NCBI GenBank assembly: GCA_014218215.1
Contig: CP043652.1
Coordinates: 2,790,001 to 2,854,000, forward strand
Direction of reading: 5' to 3'
DNA from: Geodermatophilaceae bacterium NBWT11
Lineage (GTDB): Bacteria > Actinomycetota > Actinomycetes > Mycobacteriales > Geodermatophilaceae
Length of the DNA: 64,000 nt
The notes under the pieces: model-generated
What the model saw: the letters and a program-made list of their open reading frames with translations, nothing else
Databases searched by the model: none
Told to the model about the DNA's origin: nothing
Part shown: piece by piece, positions 19,937 through 31,327 of the stretch
Layout: each line of letters opens with the position of its first letter
How positions within the stretch are numbered: position 1 is the first letter of the stretch
Made by a program: the position numbers and the translations under genes

Positions 19937-20856
19937 GCGAGGTGGCCACCCCCCGTGACGCCCGGGACCTGACCGGCACCGGCCTCACCGAGGCCTGGGT
20001 GGCCGAGCTGGTCGAGCGCACCCTGGCCGAGGACCTCACCGGCGGCTCGCCGCTGCCGCACGCCCCCGACCAGGCCGTGGCCCACGACGTCACCAGCGCG
20101 GCCACCGTGCCGGCCACCCAGCGGGGCACCGCCGACCTGGTCGCCCGGGCCGACGGCGTCGTCGCCGGCCTCCCGGTCGCCGCCCGGGTGTTCGGCCGAC
20201 TGTCGCCCTCGGCCACGATCACCGCCTCGGCCGCCGACGGCGACGTCGTCCGCCGCGGGGACGTGCTGCTGACGGTGTCCGGCCACGTCCGGGCGCTGCT
20301 GGCCGCCGAGCGCAGCGCGCTCAACATCGCCAGCCGGGCCAGCGGCATCGCCACCGCCACCCGCGCCTGGGTGGACGCCGTGGCCGGCACCGGTGCCGTC
20401 GTGCTGGACACCCGCAAGACGACCCCCGGGCTGCGCGCCCTGGAGAAGTACGCGGTGCGCTGCGGCGGGGGCTCCAACAAGCGGATGGGGCTCTACGACG
20501 TCGCGATGATCAAGGACAACCACGTCGCCGCGGCCGGGTCGGTGGCCGCCGCCGTGGCCGCCGTCCGCGAGCGGGCGCCACGGGTGACCGTGCAGGTGGA
20601 GGCGGACACCGTCGCGCAGGCCGTGGAGGCCGTCGAGGCGGGGGCGGACTTCCTGCTGCTGGACAACATGAGCCCGGCGGTGCTGCGCGAGGCCGTCGCC
20701 GCGGTGGCCGGGCGGGCCGAGACCGAGGCCACCGGGGGGCTCACCCTCGCCGTGGCCCGCGAGGTCGCCGAGACCGGGGTGGACTACCTGTCGGTCGGGG
20801 CCCTCACGCACAGCTCGCCCATCCTGGACCTGGCCCTCGACCTGCGGACCGGCTGA
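19933..20856 (+). CDS. nadC: Nicotinate-nucleotide pyrophosphorylase (quinolinate phosphoribosyltransferase)
   Basis: NadC turns quinolinate plus PRPP into nicotinate mononucleotide. The 307-residue protein shows EDLTGGS, RSALNIASRASGIAT, DTRKTTPGLRALEKYAVRCGGG, MIKDNH and DFLLLDNMSP in family order. GTG 19933 overlaps nadB by 4 bases; the TGA shares one base with the coaX ATG. Transcription with nadB fits a joint route from aspartate to NAD. Confidence 0.96.
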   Translation: MSEVATPRDARDLTGTGLTEAWVAELVERTLAEDLTGGSPLPHAPDQAVAHDVTSAATVPATQRGTADLVARADGVVAGLPVAARVFGRLSPSATITASAADGDVVRRGDVLLTVSGHVRALLAAERSALNIASRASGIATATRAWVDAVAGTGAVVLDTRKTTPGLRALEKYAVRCGGGSNKRMGLYDVAMIKDNHVAAAGSVAAAVAAVRERAPRVTVQVEADTVAQAVEAVEAGADFLLLDNMSPAVLREAVAAVAGRAETEATGGLTLAVAREVAETGVDYLSVGALTHSSPILDLALDLRTG

Positions 20857-21647
20857 TGCTGCTGGCCGTGGACGTCGGCAACAGCCACACCGTGCTCGCC
20901 GTGTTCGACGGCGACCGGGTGGCCGGCTGCTGGCGGGTGCGCACCCAGCCCCGGGCCACCGCCGACGAGCTCCAGCTGCTCTGGCGCGGGCTGCTGCGCG
21001 ACACCGAGGTCACCGGGGTCGCCGCCTGCTCCACGGTGCCCCAGCTGCTGCCCACCCTCCGGCAGCTGCTCGACCGGCTCGAGGTGCCGGTCACCCTCAT
21101 CGGTCCCGGCGTGCGCACCGGGGTGCCGCTGCACGTGGACAACCCCCGCGAGGTCGGCGCCGACCGGGTGGTCACCGCCCTCGCCGCGCACGAGCTGTTC
21201 GGACGACGCCCCGACGGCACCGGCCGGCCCGTGGTCGTCGTGGACTTCGGCACCTCCACCACCGTGGACGCCGTCGGCCCGACCGGTGCGTTCCTCGGCG
21301 GCGCGCTGGCCCCCGGCGTCGAGGTGTCCCTGGACGCCCTCGCCGCCCGCGCGGCCCAGCTGCGCTCGGTGGAGCTGACCGTGCCCACCCAGGCGATCGG
21401 CAAGAACACCGTGGCCGCCCTGCAGTCCGGGGTGGTGCTCGGGTTCGCCGGGCTCGTCGACGGGCTGGTCACCCGGATCGCCGCCGAGCTGATCGCCCAG
21501 TTCGGCGTCGGCCCGGTCGTGGTCGCCACCGGGGGACTGCACCCGCTGGTCGTGGACAGCTGCCGGTCCATCGGGGAGCGCGAGCCCGACCTCACCGTGC
21601 ACGGCCTGCGGCTGGCCCACCAGCGGCACCAGGCCGGTGGGCGCTGA
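20856..21647 (+). CDS. coaX: Type III pantothenate kinase
   Basis: CoaX phosphorylates pantothenate, the first step to coenzyme A. The 263-residue ASKHA-fold protein starts MLLAVDVGNSHTV (phosphate loop), followed by GADRVV, VVVDFGTSTTVDAV, GGALAPGV and ATGGLHPLV. It is in one operon with panC and panD, so pantothenate is made and activated from the same transcript. Its ATG at 20856 shares a base with the nadC stop. Confidence 0.96.
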   Translation: MLLAVDVGNSHTVLAVFDGDRVAGCWRVRTQPRATADELQLLWRGLLRDTEVTGVAACSTVPQLLPTLRQLLDRLEVPVTLIGPGVRTGVPLHVDNPREVGADRVVTALAAHELFGRRPDGTGRPVVVVDFGTSTTVDAVGPTGAFLGGALAPGVEVSLDALAARAAQLRSVELTVPTQAIGKNTVAALQSGVVLGFAGLVDGLVTRIAAELIAQFGVGPVVVATGGLHPLVVDSCRSIGEREPDLTVHGLRLAHQRHQAGGR

Positions 21648-21685
21648 GGGAGGCACGTGAGCGGGGCCACCGGGCCCGGACTCCG

Positions 21686-21691
21686 TAGGCT
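21686..21691 (+). promoter_or_regulatory. -10 element, probable leaderless start of lysS
   Basis: TAGGCT ends 6 bases before the GTG at 21698. No ribosome-binding site is present. Confidence 0.55.
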
Positions 21692-21697
21692 CGTGGG

Positions 21698-23203
21698 GTG
21701 ACCGTCGAACCACCCGAACAGCCCGACGACGAGCTGCCCGAGCAGCTGCGCGTCCGCCGCGCCAAGCTCGACCGGCTCCGGGAGTCCGGTGTCGACCCCT
21801 ACCCGGTGGGCGTGGCCCGCACGACGTCGCTGGCCGACGTCCGCGCCGCCCACCCCGACCTGGACGCCGACCAGACGACCGGCCAGGTCGTCGGGGTCAC
21901 CGGCCGGGTCATCTTCAGCCGCAACACCGGCAAGCTGTGCTTCGCGACGCTGCGCGAGGGCGGCACCGAGCTGCAGGTCATGCTCTCCCGCGACCGGGTC
22001 GGCGAGGAGGCCCTGGCCGCCTGGAAGTCCGACGTCGACCTGGGCGACCACGTGCTCGTCACCGGCGAGGTGGGCACCTCCCGCCGCGGGGAGCTCTCGG
22101 TGTTCGCCGACTCCTGGCAGCTGGCCGCCAAGGCGCTGCGCCCGCTGCCGGTCGCACACAAGCCGATGAGCGAGGAGCTGCGGGTCCGCCGCCGCTACGT
22201 CGACCTCATCGTCCGCGACGAGGCCCGCCGGGTCGTGCACCAGCGCTCGGCGGTGAACGCCGCCGTCCGCGCCGGGCTCACCACCCGCGGCTACCTCGAG
22301 GTCGAGACCCCGATGCTGCAGGTCGTGCACGGCGGGGCCACCGCCCGGCCCTTCCGCACGCACATGAACGCCTTCGACCTCGACCTGTACCTGCGCATCG
22401 CCCCGGAGCTGTTCCTCAAGCGGTGCATCGTGGGCGGGCTGGACCGGGTGTTCGAGATCAACCGGAACTTCCGCAACGAGGGCGCCGACAGCTCGCACTC
22501 CCCGGAGTTCGCGATGCTGGAGTTCTACGAGGCGCACGCGGACTACCAGCAGATGGCGACGACGACGCGCGAACTGGTGCAGGAGAGCTGCGCGGCGCTG
22601 TTCGGCGACCACGTCGCCCGGCACCACGACGGCACCGAGGTCGACCTCTCCGGCGTCTGGCCGCAGGTGTCGCTCTACGGGGTCACCTCGGAGGCGCTGG
22701 GGGAGGAGATCACCCCGGCGACCCCGGTGGAGACCCTGCGGGCGCACGCCGAACGGGTGGACGTCGGCGTCGACCCCGCCTGGGGAGCCGGCAAGCTGGT
22801 CGAGGAGCTCTTCGAGGCCCTCGTCCAGGACACCCTGCAGGACCCCACCTTCGTCGTCGACTACCCGACCGAGACCTCCCCGCTCACCCGTGCGCACCGG
22901 TCGGTCGAGGGCGTGGCCGAGAAGTGGGACCTCTACATCGGGGGCATCGAGCGGGGCACCGGGTACTCCGAACTCGTCGACCCCGTCGTCCAGCGCGAGC
23001 GCTTCACCGCCCAGGCGCTGCTGGCCGCTGCCGGTGACCCCGAGGCGATGGTGCTCGACGAGGACTTCCTCGAGGCACTCGAGTACGGGATGCCCCCGAC
23101 CGGTGGTGTGGGAATGGGGATGGACCGCCTGATGATGACGCTGACCGGTCTCGGGATCCGCGAGACGATCCTCTTCCCGCTGGTGCGCCCGATCACTTCC
23201 TAG
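21698..23203 (+). CDS. lysS: Lysyl-tRNA synthetase, class II
   Basis: The 501-residue enzyme charges tRNA-Lys. It has an N-terminal OB-fold anticodon domain (about residues 60-170), then the class II core: motif 1 around [11 protein letters not shown], motif 2 [13 protein letters not shown] followed by [11 protein letters not shown], and motif 3 [15 protein letters not shown] close to the C-terminus. It lacks the MprF-like transmembrane domain of LysX. GTG 21698 is set by the leaderless -10 element. It lies 50 bp after coaX and probably has its own promoter. Confidence 0.97.
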   Translation: MTVEPPEQPDDELPEQLRVRRAKLDRLRESGVDPYPVGVARTTSLADVRAAHPDLDADQTTGQVVGVTGRVIFSRNTGKLCFATLREGGTELQVMLSRDRVGEEALAAWKSDVDLGDHVLVTGEVGTSRRGELSVFADSWQLAAKALRPLPVAHKPMSEELRVRRRYVDLIVRDEARRVVHQRSAVNAAVRAGLTTRGYLEVETPMLQVVHGGATARPFRTHMNAFDLDLYLRIAPELFLKRCIVGGLDRVFEINRNFRNEGADSSHSPEFAMLEFYEAHADYQQMATTTRELVQESCAALFGDHVARHHDGTEVDLSGVWPQVSLYGVTSEALGEEITPATPVETLRAHAERVDVGVDPAWGAGKLVEELFEALVQDTLQDPTFVVDYPTETSPLTRAHRSVEGVAEKWDLYIGGIERGTGYSELVDPVVQRERFTAQALLAAAGDPEAMVLDEDFLEALEYGMPPTGGVGMGMDRLMMTLTGLGIRETILFPLVRPITS

Positions 23204-23351
23204 ACCATTCTGACCCGATCGGGGCTCTTTTCCTGCGAATGGCCACGCGGATTCGTCCAATGCGCGTGCGTCGTGGTGCAATGAATGCGTCGCCGAAATG
23301 GCGACGAGTTCCACGGCCGCACGGGGGCCAGCAACGGAAAAGGGAAACAAG

Positions 23352-23708
23352 ATGGCTCGCAAGGTCCAGGTGATCCTCAGTGACGACCTCGATGACGACG
23401 TCTCGGCGGACGAGACCGTGACGTTCTCCCTCGACGGGACCACGTACGAGATCGACCTGTCGGACAAGAACGCCGGCGAGATGCGCGACGTGTTCAGCAA
23501 GTACGTCAACGCCGCCCGCAAGGTCAGCAGCCGCGGCACCCGCGCCTCCGGCGCCGGCCGTTCCAAGGCCACCGGCGGCGGCGCCGGCCGGATGGACCGC
23601 GAGCAGGCCGGCGCGATCCGCGACTGGGCCCGCAAGAACGGCCACGACGTCAGCGACCGGGGCCGCATCCCCGCCACCGTCGTCGACGCCTACGAAGCAG
23701 CTCACTGA
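23352..23708 (+). CDS. lsr2: Lsr2 nucleoid-associated protein
   Basis: Lsr2 is the H-NS-like silencer of actinobacteria: it bridges AT-rich DNA and represses acquired genes. The 118-residue protein starts [15 protein letters not shown] (dimerisation domain). A basic linker follows, then a DNA-binding domain with [19 protein letters not shown], whose RGR is the AT-hook-like core. The 148 bp upstream (23204-23351) are clearly less GC-rich than the rest of the window. Start ATG 23352 follows AAAAGGGAAA. Confidence 0.97.
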   Translation: MARKVQVILSDDLDDDVSADETVTFSLDGTTYEIDLSDKNAGEMRDVFSKYVNAARKVSSRGTRASGAGRSKATGGGAGRMDREQAGAIRDWARKNGHDVSDRGRIPATVVDAYEAAH

Positions 23709-23784
23709 GGAAGGACCCCGTCTCCCCCCACGACCCGCTCCGCGCGCCGCGGGTCCCTGAGACGGGGCCGTTCCAGCACGTCAC
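23709..23784. repeat. Convergent-end stem-loop repeat, copy C
   Basis: The outer arms pair as GGACCCCGTCTC (23713-23724) with GAGACGGGGCC (23759-23769), and the loop contains an inner CCCGC/GCGGG hairpin. It ends in CCGTTCCAGCACGTCAC, shared with copy E. It directly follows the lsr2 stop; unlike the other copies the next gene (clpC) is on the same strand. Confidence 0.75.
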
Positions 23785-23816
23785 GAGGCCCGACCCCGTT
23801 CCCGGGGTCGGGCCTC
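23785..23816 (+). terminator. 14 bp perfect hairpin after lsr2
   Basis: Arms 23785-23798 and 23803-23816 pair perfectly around a TTCC loop. It stands directly behind repeat copy C, so lsr2 has two stem-loops in tandem. Confidence 0.7.
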
Positions 23817-23821
23817 GGTCC

Positions 23822-23840
23822 GTTGCGCTGAGGGCGTAAC
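23822..23840 (+). promoter_or_regulatory. Candidate ClgR operator upstream of clpC
   Basis: The site reads GTT-G-CGC-N5-GCG-T-AAC, an imperfect palindrome around CGC-N5-GCG. That is the core reported for ClgR, the actinobacterial activator of clp and clpC genes. It lies about 210 bp before the clpC start. Confidence 0.4.
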
Positions 23841-24050
23841 CGGGGCGGAACACCGGTCCGGGACCGTCAGTTGTGCAGGGCAGACGCAGGACCGGAGGGT
23901 GTGCACGCACGCTCCCGACCCCGCGTCGGTGACTACAGTGGAACGACCGGTGCCCCGTCCTCGGACGGACAACAGTCGACGACGTCGGCAGCACCACCCC
24001 GCGAGGGGAGCAGCACCGCACGTCCGAGCCGGTCAGAGGGGAAGCAGCAG

Positions 24051-26585
<2,535 letters not shown>

Positions 26586-26602
26586 TCTGAGCACCACCTG
26601 AC

Positions 26603-26638
26603 GAGGGCCGTCACCCGCACACGCGGGTGGCGGCCCTC
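26603..26638. terminator. Hairpin between convergent clpC and mutY
   Basis: Arms 26603-26618 and 26623-26638 pair over 16 positions with one G-T pair and an ACAC loop. It lies between convergent stops and can serve either strand. Confidence 0.7.
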
Positions 26639-26646
26639 GCCGCGTC

Positions 26647-27534
26647 TCAGGAGGGGAGGGCGAACCTGTCGTCGTCGGTCTGCACGACCAGGCCGTCCAC
26701 CAGCAGCGAGTCCAGGCAGCGGGAGCGCTGGACGGCGTCGGACCACACCGCGTCCAGTTCGGCCGCCTCCACCGGGCCGGGGGCCGCCCGCAGGACGTCC
26801 AGGAGCCGCCCGCGCACCTGGCGGTCGGTGCCGGCGAACTTCTGCACCTTCTTGGGCGGCCCGTCGTACGGCGGGGAACCGGCCAGCCGCCAGGCGCACA
26901 CCGTGCGCACCGGGCAGACCCCGCAGCGCGGGGTGCCGGCCACGCACACCAGGGCGCCGAGCTCCATGACGGCCACCGAGAACCGGACCGCGCGGTCGTG
27001 GTCGGCCGGGGCCAGGGACGCGATGTCGTCCAGGTCGGTGGCGCGGGCCGGGGCGGCCTCGGCCCGGCCGTGCACCAGGCGGGCGACCACCCGCCGCACG
27101 TTGGTGTCCACCACCGGCTGGCGTTGCCCGTAGCCGAAGCAGGCCACCGCCCGGGCGGTGTAGGTGCCGATCCCGGGCAGCGACTCCAGCACCGCCACGT
27201 CGTCGGGGACGACGTTGCCGTGCTCGGCGGCGATCGCCGCAGCAGCCGCCTGCAGGCGCATCGCCCGACGCGGGTAGCCGAGCTTGCCCCAGGCGCGGAT
27301 GACGTCACCGGGGGAGGCGGCCGCGAGGTCGGCCGGGGTGGGCCAGCGGTGCAGCCACTCACGCCACAGCGGCTCGACCCGGGCGACGGGGGTCTGCTGG
27401 AGCATCACCTCGCTGACCAGCACCGCCCACGCATCCACCCCGGCCACCCGCCAGGGCAGGTCCCGGGCCGCCCAGGCGTACCAGTCGACGACCAGGTCGC
27501 CGGGGGAGCTGTCGGTCGTGGGGGAGTAGCTCAC
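26647..27534 (-). CDS. mutY: A/G-specific adenine glycosylase MutY
   Basis: MutY removes adenine mispaired with 8-oxoguanine. The 295-residue protein has the SEVMLQQT stretch with the catalytic-region Glu, the helix-hairpin-helix LPGIGTYTARAV, VDTNVRRVVARL with the catalytic Asp, and a 4Fe-4S cluster site C-x6-C-x2-C-x5-C (about residues 192-209). The C-terminal NUDIX-like domain is short, as in other actinobacterial MutY. The start is GTG 27534. Its place beside clpC and the disA group matches mycobacteria. Confidence 0.93.
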   Translation of the reverse strand: MSYSPTTDSSPGDLVVDWYAWAARDLPWRVAGVDAWAVLVSEVMLQQTPVARVEPLWREWLHRWPTPADLAAASPGDVIRAWGKLGYPRRAMRLQAAAAAIAAEHGNVVPDDVAVLESLPGIGTYTARAVACFGYGQRQPVVDTNVRRVVARLVHGRAEAAPARATDLDDIASLAPADHDRAVRFSVAVMELGALVCVAGTPRCGVCPVRTVCAWRLAGSPPYDGPPKKVQKFAGTDRQVRGRLLDVLRAAPGPVEAAELDAVWSDAVQRSRCLDSLLVDGLVVQTDDDRFALPS

Positions 27535-27568
27535 GAACAGCCAGTCTCCCAGCCGCCCCTGAGGCCCG

Positions 27569-27874
27569 TCAGCCGCCGTAGGGAGCGGTGGCCGACACCT
27601 CGTGCACGGTGATGGTGGGCTCGGCGGTCACCAGCGGCGGCAGGGCCGCCAGCAGCGCGGCCAGGCCGGGGGTGCCCATGTGCCTGTCCAGGTCCTCCCG
27701 GGTCTCCCACTCCTCGACCGACACCAACGCGTTGGGGTCCTCCAGGTCGGCGTGGAAGGCGTAGGAGAGGTTGCCCTGCTCCTGGCGGGAGGCGCGGGCC
27801 GCCTCGACGAGCAGGGCGACGAGGTCGGCCCCTCCGTCGGGGCGGGCGAGGGCACGGGCGACGACGAGGATCAC
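27569..27874 (-). CDS. Antibiotic biosynthesis monooxygenase (ABM) domain protein
   Basis: The 101-residue single-domain protein has a ferredoxin-like ABM fold: ILVVARALARPD start, a helix ending SRQEQGNLSYAFHADLEDPNALVSVEEWE, then DLDRHMGTPGL. Such proteins act as dimeric quinol or aldehyde monooxygenases or are uncharacterised; the name does not imply antibiotic synthesis. GTG 27874 is the only sensible start. It lies 34 bp downstream of the mutY start on the same strand, so mutY may be read from the same transcript. Confidence 0.8.
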   Translation of the reverse strand: MILVVARALARPDGGADLVALLVEAARASRQEQGNLSYAFHADLEDPNALVSVEEWETREDLDRHMGTPGLAALLAALPPLVTAEPTITVHEVSATAPYGG

Positions 27875-27951
27875 GGGCGGAGCGTGGCACGCGGTCGTGG
27901 TCGGCGCCAGGCGCCGCGGCGAGCCGTCCGCGCCGGTCGGCGTCGGACGGT

Positions 27952-27957
27952 TAGCGT
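27952..27957 (+). promoter_or_regulatory. -10 element, probable leaderless start
   Basis: TAGCGT ends 6 bases before the GTG at 27964. Confidence 0.45.
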
Positions 27958-27963
27958 CACAGG

Positions 27964-28674
27964 GTGCTGCATCCGGTCGGCGAGCTGCCTCCCGCCGTCT
28001 ACTGGCGGCGGCGTGCGCTGCTGCTCGGTCTGCTGGTCGCCCTCGTCGTCGGGGGCGGGTGGGCCGTGGTGTCCGCCGCGGCCGGTGGCACCGACACCGC
28101 GGCCGTCGCCGAGGACACCGGCGCCGACTCCCCGGTGCTCCCCGCGCCGTCCCTGGAGCAGGTCGTGCCCTCGTTGGCCGCCGGGGAGACGCCCACCGCG
28201 CCGGCCCCCACGACGACCGAGCCGGCCCCGGTGGAGCCCGCACCGGCCCTGGAGACGCCTGCCGGACCCGTCTACACCGAGGGCCAGGCCTGCGGCGACG
28301 ACATGATCGCCGTCGGGGTCTCCGCCGACCCGGCGCAGGCTGCCGCGGGCAGCAAGCCGACGTTCACGCTGACGGTCACCAACACCTCGCCGGTGTCCTG
28401 CACGCGCAGCCTGGACGCCGGGCTGCGCGAGATCGTGCTGCTCGACGGTGCCGGGACCCGGCTCTGGGGCAGCCAGGACTGCTTCCCCGAGGCCAGCAGC
28501 GAGCCCCGCACGCTGGCCGCGGGCGAGGTGCTCGCCTACCCGGTGGTCTGGGGCGGGCTCACCAGCTCGCCTGGCTGCGCCACCGACCGGGTCACCCCGG
28601 CGCCGGGCGCGTACCAGCTGCAGGCCCGGCTGGACACCGCGGTCGGCCCCGCGGTCCCCTTCACCTTGCAGTGA
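27964..28674 (+). CDS. Membrane-anchored extracytoplasmic protein (Rv3587c-like position)
   Basis: The 236-residue protein has one N-terminal membrane helix (about residues 19-40), a Pro/Thr/Ala-rich linker (about 55-105) and an extracytoplasmic beta-rich domain with four cysteines (CGDD, SCTR, DCFP, GCAT), probably two disulfides. The layout and its place between mutY and disA match the uncharacterised conserved membrane protein Rv3587c of mycobacteria. The beta domain resembles DUF4232/BsuPI-type folds; that is a weak guess. Function unknown. GTG 27964 is set by the leaderless element. Confidence 0.78.
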   Translation: MLHPVGELPPAVYWRRRALLLGLLVALVVGGGWAVVSAAAGGTDTAAVAEDTGADSPVLPAPSLEQVVPSLAAGETPTAPAPTTTEPAPVEPAPALETPAGPVYTEGQACGDDMIAVGVSADPAQAAAGSKPTFTLTVTNTSPVSCTRSLDAGLREIVLLDGAGTRLWGSQDCFPEASSEPRTLAAGEVLAYPVVWGGLTSSPGCATDRVTPAPGAYQLQARLDTAVGPAVPFTLQ

Positions 28675-28680
28675 GGTGAT

Positions 28681-28742
28681 GGCCCCGTCTCAGGGCCCCA
28701 CGACGCGCGCAGCGCGTGGTGGGGGGAGACGGGGTCCTTCTC
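28681..28742. repeat. Convergent-end stem-loop repeat, copy D
   Basis: Arms GGCCCCGTCTC (28681-28691) and GAGACGGGGTCC (28726-28737) pair, with a GCGCGCAGCGCG core. It fills the gap between the convergent membrane-protein gene and disA and reaches just short of the disA stop. Confidence 0.75.
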
Positions 28743-29828
28743 TCAGCTGTAGCGGTCGAGGATCGAGGTCTCGGCCAGCCGGGACAGCCCCTCGCGGATG
28801 CCGCGGGCCCGGGCCTCCCCGACGCCCTCGACGGACAGCAGGTCCTCGATGGTCGCGGCCAGCAGCTTCTGCAGGCCCCCGAAGTGGACGACCAGCTTGT
28901 CGATGATGCCGGCGGGCAGCCGGGGCACCCGGGCCAGCAGCCGGTAGCCCCGCGGGCTGACCGGGGAGTCCAGCGCGTCGGGGGAGGTGGGGAGCCCGTA
29001 GCAGCGCGCCACCGCGGAGAGGTCGAGCAGCTCGGTGGCGGTGAGGGCGCGCAGGTCGGTGAGGACCTCCTCGCCCGCCGGCGTGCGGCGCCCGTCGGTG
29101 GGCAGGTAGTCCCGGACCAGCAGGCCCCGGTCCTCCTCGACGCCGGCCAGCATCTCGTCGAGCTGCAGGGCCAGGAGCCGCCCGTCGGTGCCCAGCTCGA
29201 CGACGAAGCCCTCGATCTCGTCGGCGATCCGGCGGACCATCTCCAGCCGCTGGCTGACGCTCATCGCGTCGCGGACGGTGACGAGGTCCTCGATCTCCAG
29301 CGCGGACAGCGTGGAGGCCACCTCGTCGAGCCGGAGCTTGTACCGCTCGAGGGCGGCGAGGGCCTGGTTGGCGCGGGCCAGGATCGTCGTGGGGTGCTCA
29401 AGGGTGTAGCGACGGCCGGCGACGTAGACGCTGATGATGTGCATCGACTGGCTGACCGACAGCACCGGGAAGTCGGTCTGCAGGGCGACCCGCTCGGCGG
29501 TGCGGTGCCGGGTGCCCGACTCCTCGGTGGGGATGGTCGGGTCGGGCATGAGGTGCACGCCGGCGCGGACGATCCGGGTGCCGTCGTAGGAGACGATCAC
29601 CGCGCCGTCCATCTTGGCCAGCTCGCGCAGCCGGGTGGCCGACAGCGCGACGTCCAGGGCGAACCCGCCGGTGCACAGGGACTCCACGACCCGGTCGTAG
29701 CCCAGCACGATGAGCGCGCCGGTGCGGCCGGCCAGGATCCGCTCCAGACCGTCCCGCAGCGCCGTCCCCGGCGCGATCCGTCCCAGGAGCTCGCGGAGGG
29801 CGACCTCGGGGTCCACTGCGGGGGGCAC
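28743..29828 (-). CDS. disA: DNA integrity scanning diadenylate cyclase DisA
   Basis: DisA scans DNA and makes c-di-AMP from two ATP. The 361-residue protein has the N-terminal DAC domain with the DGA motif (MDGAVIVS) and the GTRHRTAER motif, a central helical spine, and a C-terminal helix-hairpin-helix DNA-binding part ([19 protein letters not shown]). The GTG at 29828 follows CAGGAG. c-di-AMP often regulates osmolyte transport, which makes the CBS-domain osmoprotectant ATPase in this window a possible target (inference). Confidence 0.97.
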   Translation of the reverse strand: MPPAVDPEVALRELLGRIAPGTALRDGLERILAGRTGALIVLGYDRVVESLCTGGFALDVALSATRLRELAKMDGAVIVSYDGTRIVRAGVHLMPDPTIPTEESGTRHRTAERVALQTDFPVLSVSQSMHIISVYVAGRRYTLEHPTTILARANQALAALERYKLRLDEVASTLSALEIEDLVTVRDAMSVSQRLEMVRRIADEIEGFVVELGTDGRLLALQLDEMLAGVEEDRGLLVRDYLPTDGRRTPAGEEVLTDLRALTATELLDLSAVARCYGLPTSPDALDSPVSPRGYRLLARVPRLPAGIIDKLVVHFGGLQKLLAATIEDLLSVEGVGEARARGIREGLSRLAETSILDRYS

Positions 29829-29923
29829 TCGCGCTCCTGACGTATGCGGGTGGTGCGAGGGCTGAGTCTAGGTGACGCCCTGGCCGGGGGCCTGGGCTCC
29901 GGTGCGCCGGGACCGCGGGGGGC

Positions 29924-31288
29924 TCAGAACAGCTTGTGGAACAGCGCGCCCAGGTCGGCGACCTCGACCAGGCGCATCCCGGGCGGGGCCTGTCCGGCGT
30001 CCGGGGGGACGAGCGCCACGGTGTAGCCCTGGCGGGCGGCCTCGGCCAGCCGCCGGCCGGTTCCGCCGACCCGTCGGATCTCACCCGAGAGCCCGACCTC
30101 GCCCAGGGCGATGACGTTGCCCGGGACCGCGCGGTCCTTGCTGGCCGAGGCGATCGCCAGCGCCAGGGCCATGTCGGCCGCCGGCTCGGTGATCTTCACC
30201 CCGCCGACCGAGGCGGCGAACACGTCGGCGTCGGCCAGCCGCACCCCGCCGCGCCGCTCGACCACGGCGTTGATCATCGCCACCCGCTGGGGGTCCAGGC
30301 CGCTGACCGCGCGGCGCGGTGACCCGCCGCCGGACGGGGCAACCAGCGCCTGCACCTCGGCCAGCAGCGGTCGGCTGCCCTCCATGGTCACGGTCACGGC
30401 GCTGCCGGCCACCGGGGAGGTGCGGCGGGAGACGAACAGGTGGGAGGGGTCGGGGACGCCGATGACGCCGCCGTCGCCGATCTCGAAGCAGCCGATCTCG
30501 TCGGCCGGGCCGAACCGGTTCTTGGTGGCCCGGACCATGCGCAGGGTCGAGTGCCGCTCACCGTCGAAGCTGATCACCACGTCGACCAGGTGCTCCAGGG
30601 CGCGGGGCCCGGCGATCGCGCCGTCCTTGGTGACGTGCCCGACCAGGATCACCGTCATCCCGCGGGCCTTCGCGATCCCGGTCAGCGCACTGGCCACGGC
30701 GCGGACCTGGGTGGCGCCGCCGTCGGTGCCGTCGACGGCGGGGGAGCGGACGGTCTGCACGCTGTCGAGCACGAGCAGGGTGGGGTTGACGTCCTCGATG
30801 TGCGAGAGCACCGCGGACAGCTCGGTCTCCGCGGCCAGGAACAGCTCGTCGTGCAGGGCGCCGATCCGCTCGGCGCGCAGCCGCACCTGGGCCGCGGACT
30901 CCTCCCCGGACACGACCAGGGTGGGCCCGTTGCTGGCCGCCACCCGGTGGGCCACCTCGAGCAGCAGCGTGGACTTGCCGACCCCGGGCTCACCGGCCAC
31001 CAGCAGCACCGCACCGGGCACCAGGCCACCGCCCAGCACCCGGTCGAACTCCTCGATGCCGGTGGGCACCGCGCGGGCACCGGCCAGCTCGACCTGGGCG
31101 ATCGGACGGGCCCGGCCGGTGGTGGGGCCGGCCTGCACCGAGCGGAGGCCGCCGCTGGCGGTGGCGCCGACCTCGGCGATCGTGCCCCAGGCCTGGCACT
31201 CGGGGCAGCGACCGACCCACTTGGCGGAGGCGTAACCGCACTCGGTGCAGCGGTGGCCGGGGCGGGACTTCAGGCTGGTCGGTGGCAC
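29924..31288 (-). CDS. radA: DNA repair protein RadA (Sms)
   Basis: RadA is a RecA-like, DnaB-type helicase used in branch migration during recombination. The 454-residue protein starts with a C4 zinc finger (CTEC ... CPEC at about residues 14-32). It then has Walker A GEPGVGKST, Walker B LLVLDSVQT, the RadA-specific KNRFG motif and a C-terminal Lon-like domain. GTG 31288 is the start. It lies 95 bp upstream of disA on the same strand, the widespread radA-disA pair. Confidence 0.97.
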   Translation of the reverse strand: MPPTSLKSRPGHRCTECGYASAKWVGRCPECQAWGTIAEVGATASGGLRSVQAGPTTGRARPIAQVELAGARAVPTGIEEFDRVLGGGLVPGAVLLVAGEPGVGKSTLLLEVAHRVAASNGPTLVVSGEESAAQVRLRAERIGALHDELFLAAETELSAVLSHIEDVNPTLLVLDSVQTVRSPAVDGTDGGATQVRAVASALTGIAKARGMTVILVGHVTKDGAIAGPRALEHLVDVVISFDGERHSTLRMVRATKNRFGPADEIGCFEIGDGGVIGVPDPSHLFVSRRTSPVAGSAVTVTMEGSRPLLAEVQALVAPSGGGSPRRAVSGLDPQRVAMINAVVERRGGVRLADADVFAASVGGVKITEPAADMALALAIASASKDRAVPGNVIALGEVGLSGEIRRVGGTGRRLAEAARQGYTVALVPPDAGQAPPGMRLVEVADLGALFHKLF

Positions 31289-31327
31289 GGCTCCATCGTG
31301 CCCGGTGGGTACGACAGAACCGTGCGG

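Noticed and set aside
27569..27874. ABM protein as an antibiotic-synthesis gene
   Set aside because: The domain is widespread in primary metabolism and detoxification, and no biosynthetic genes are nearby.
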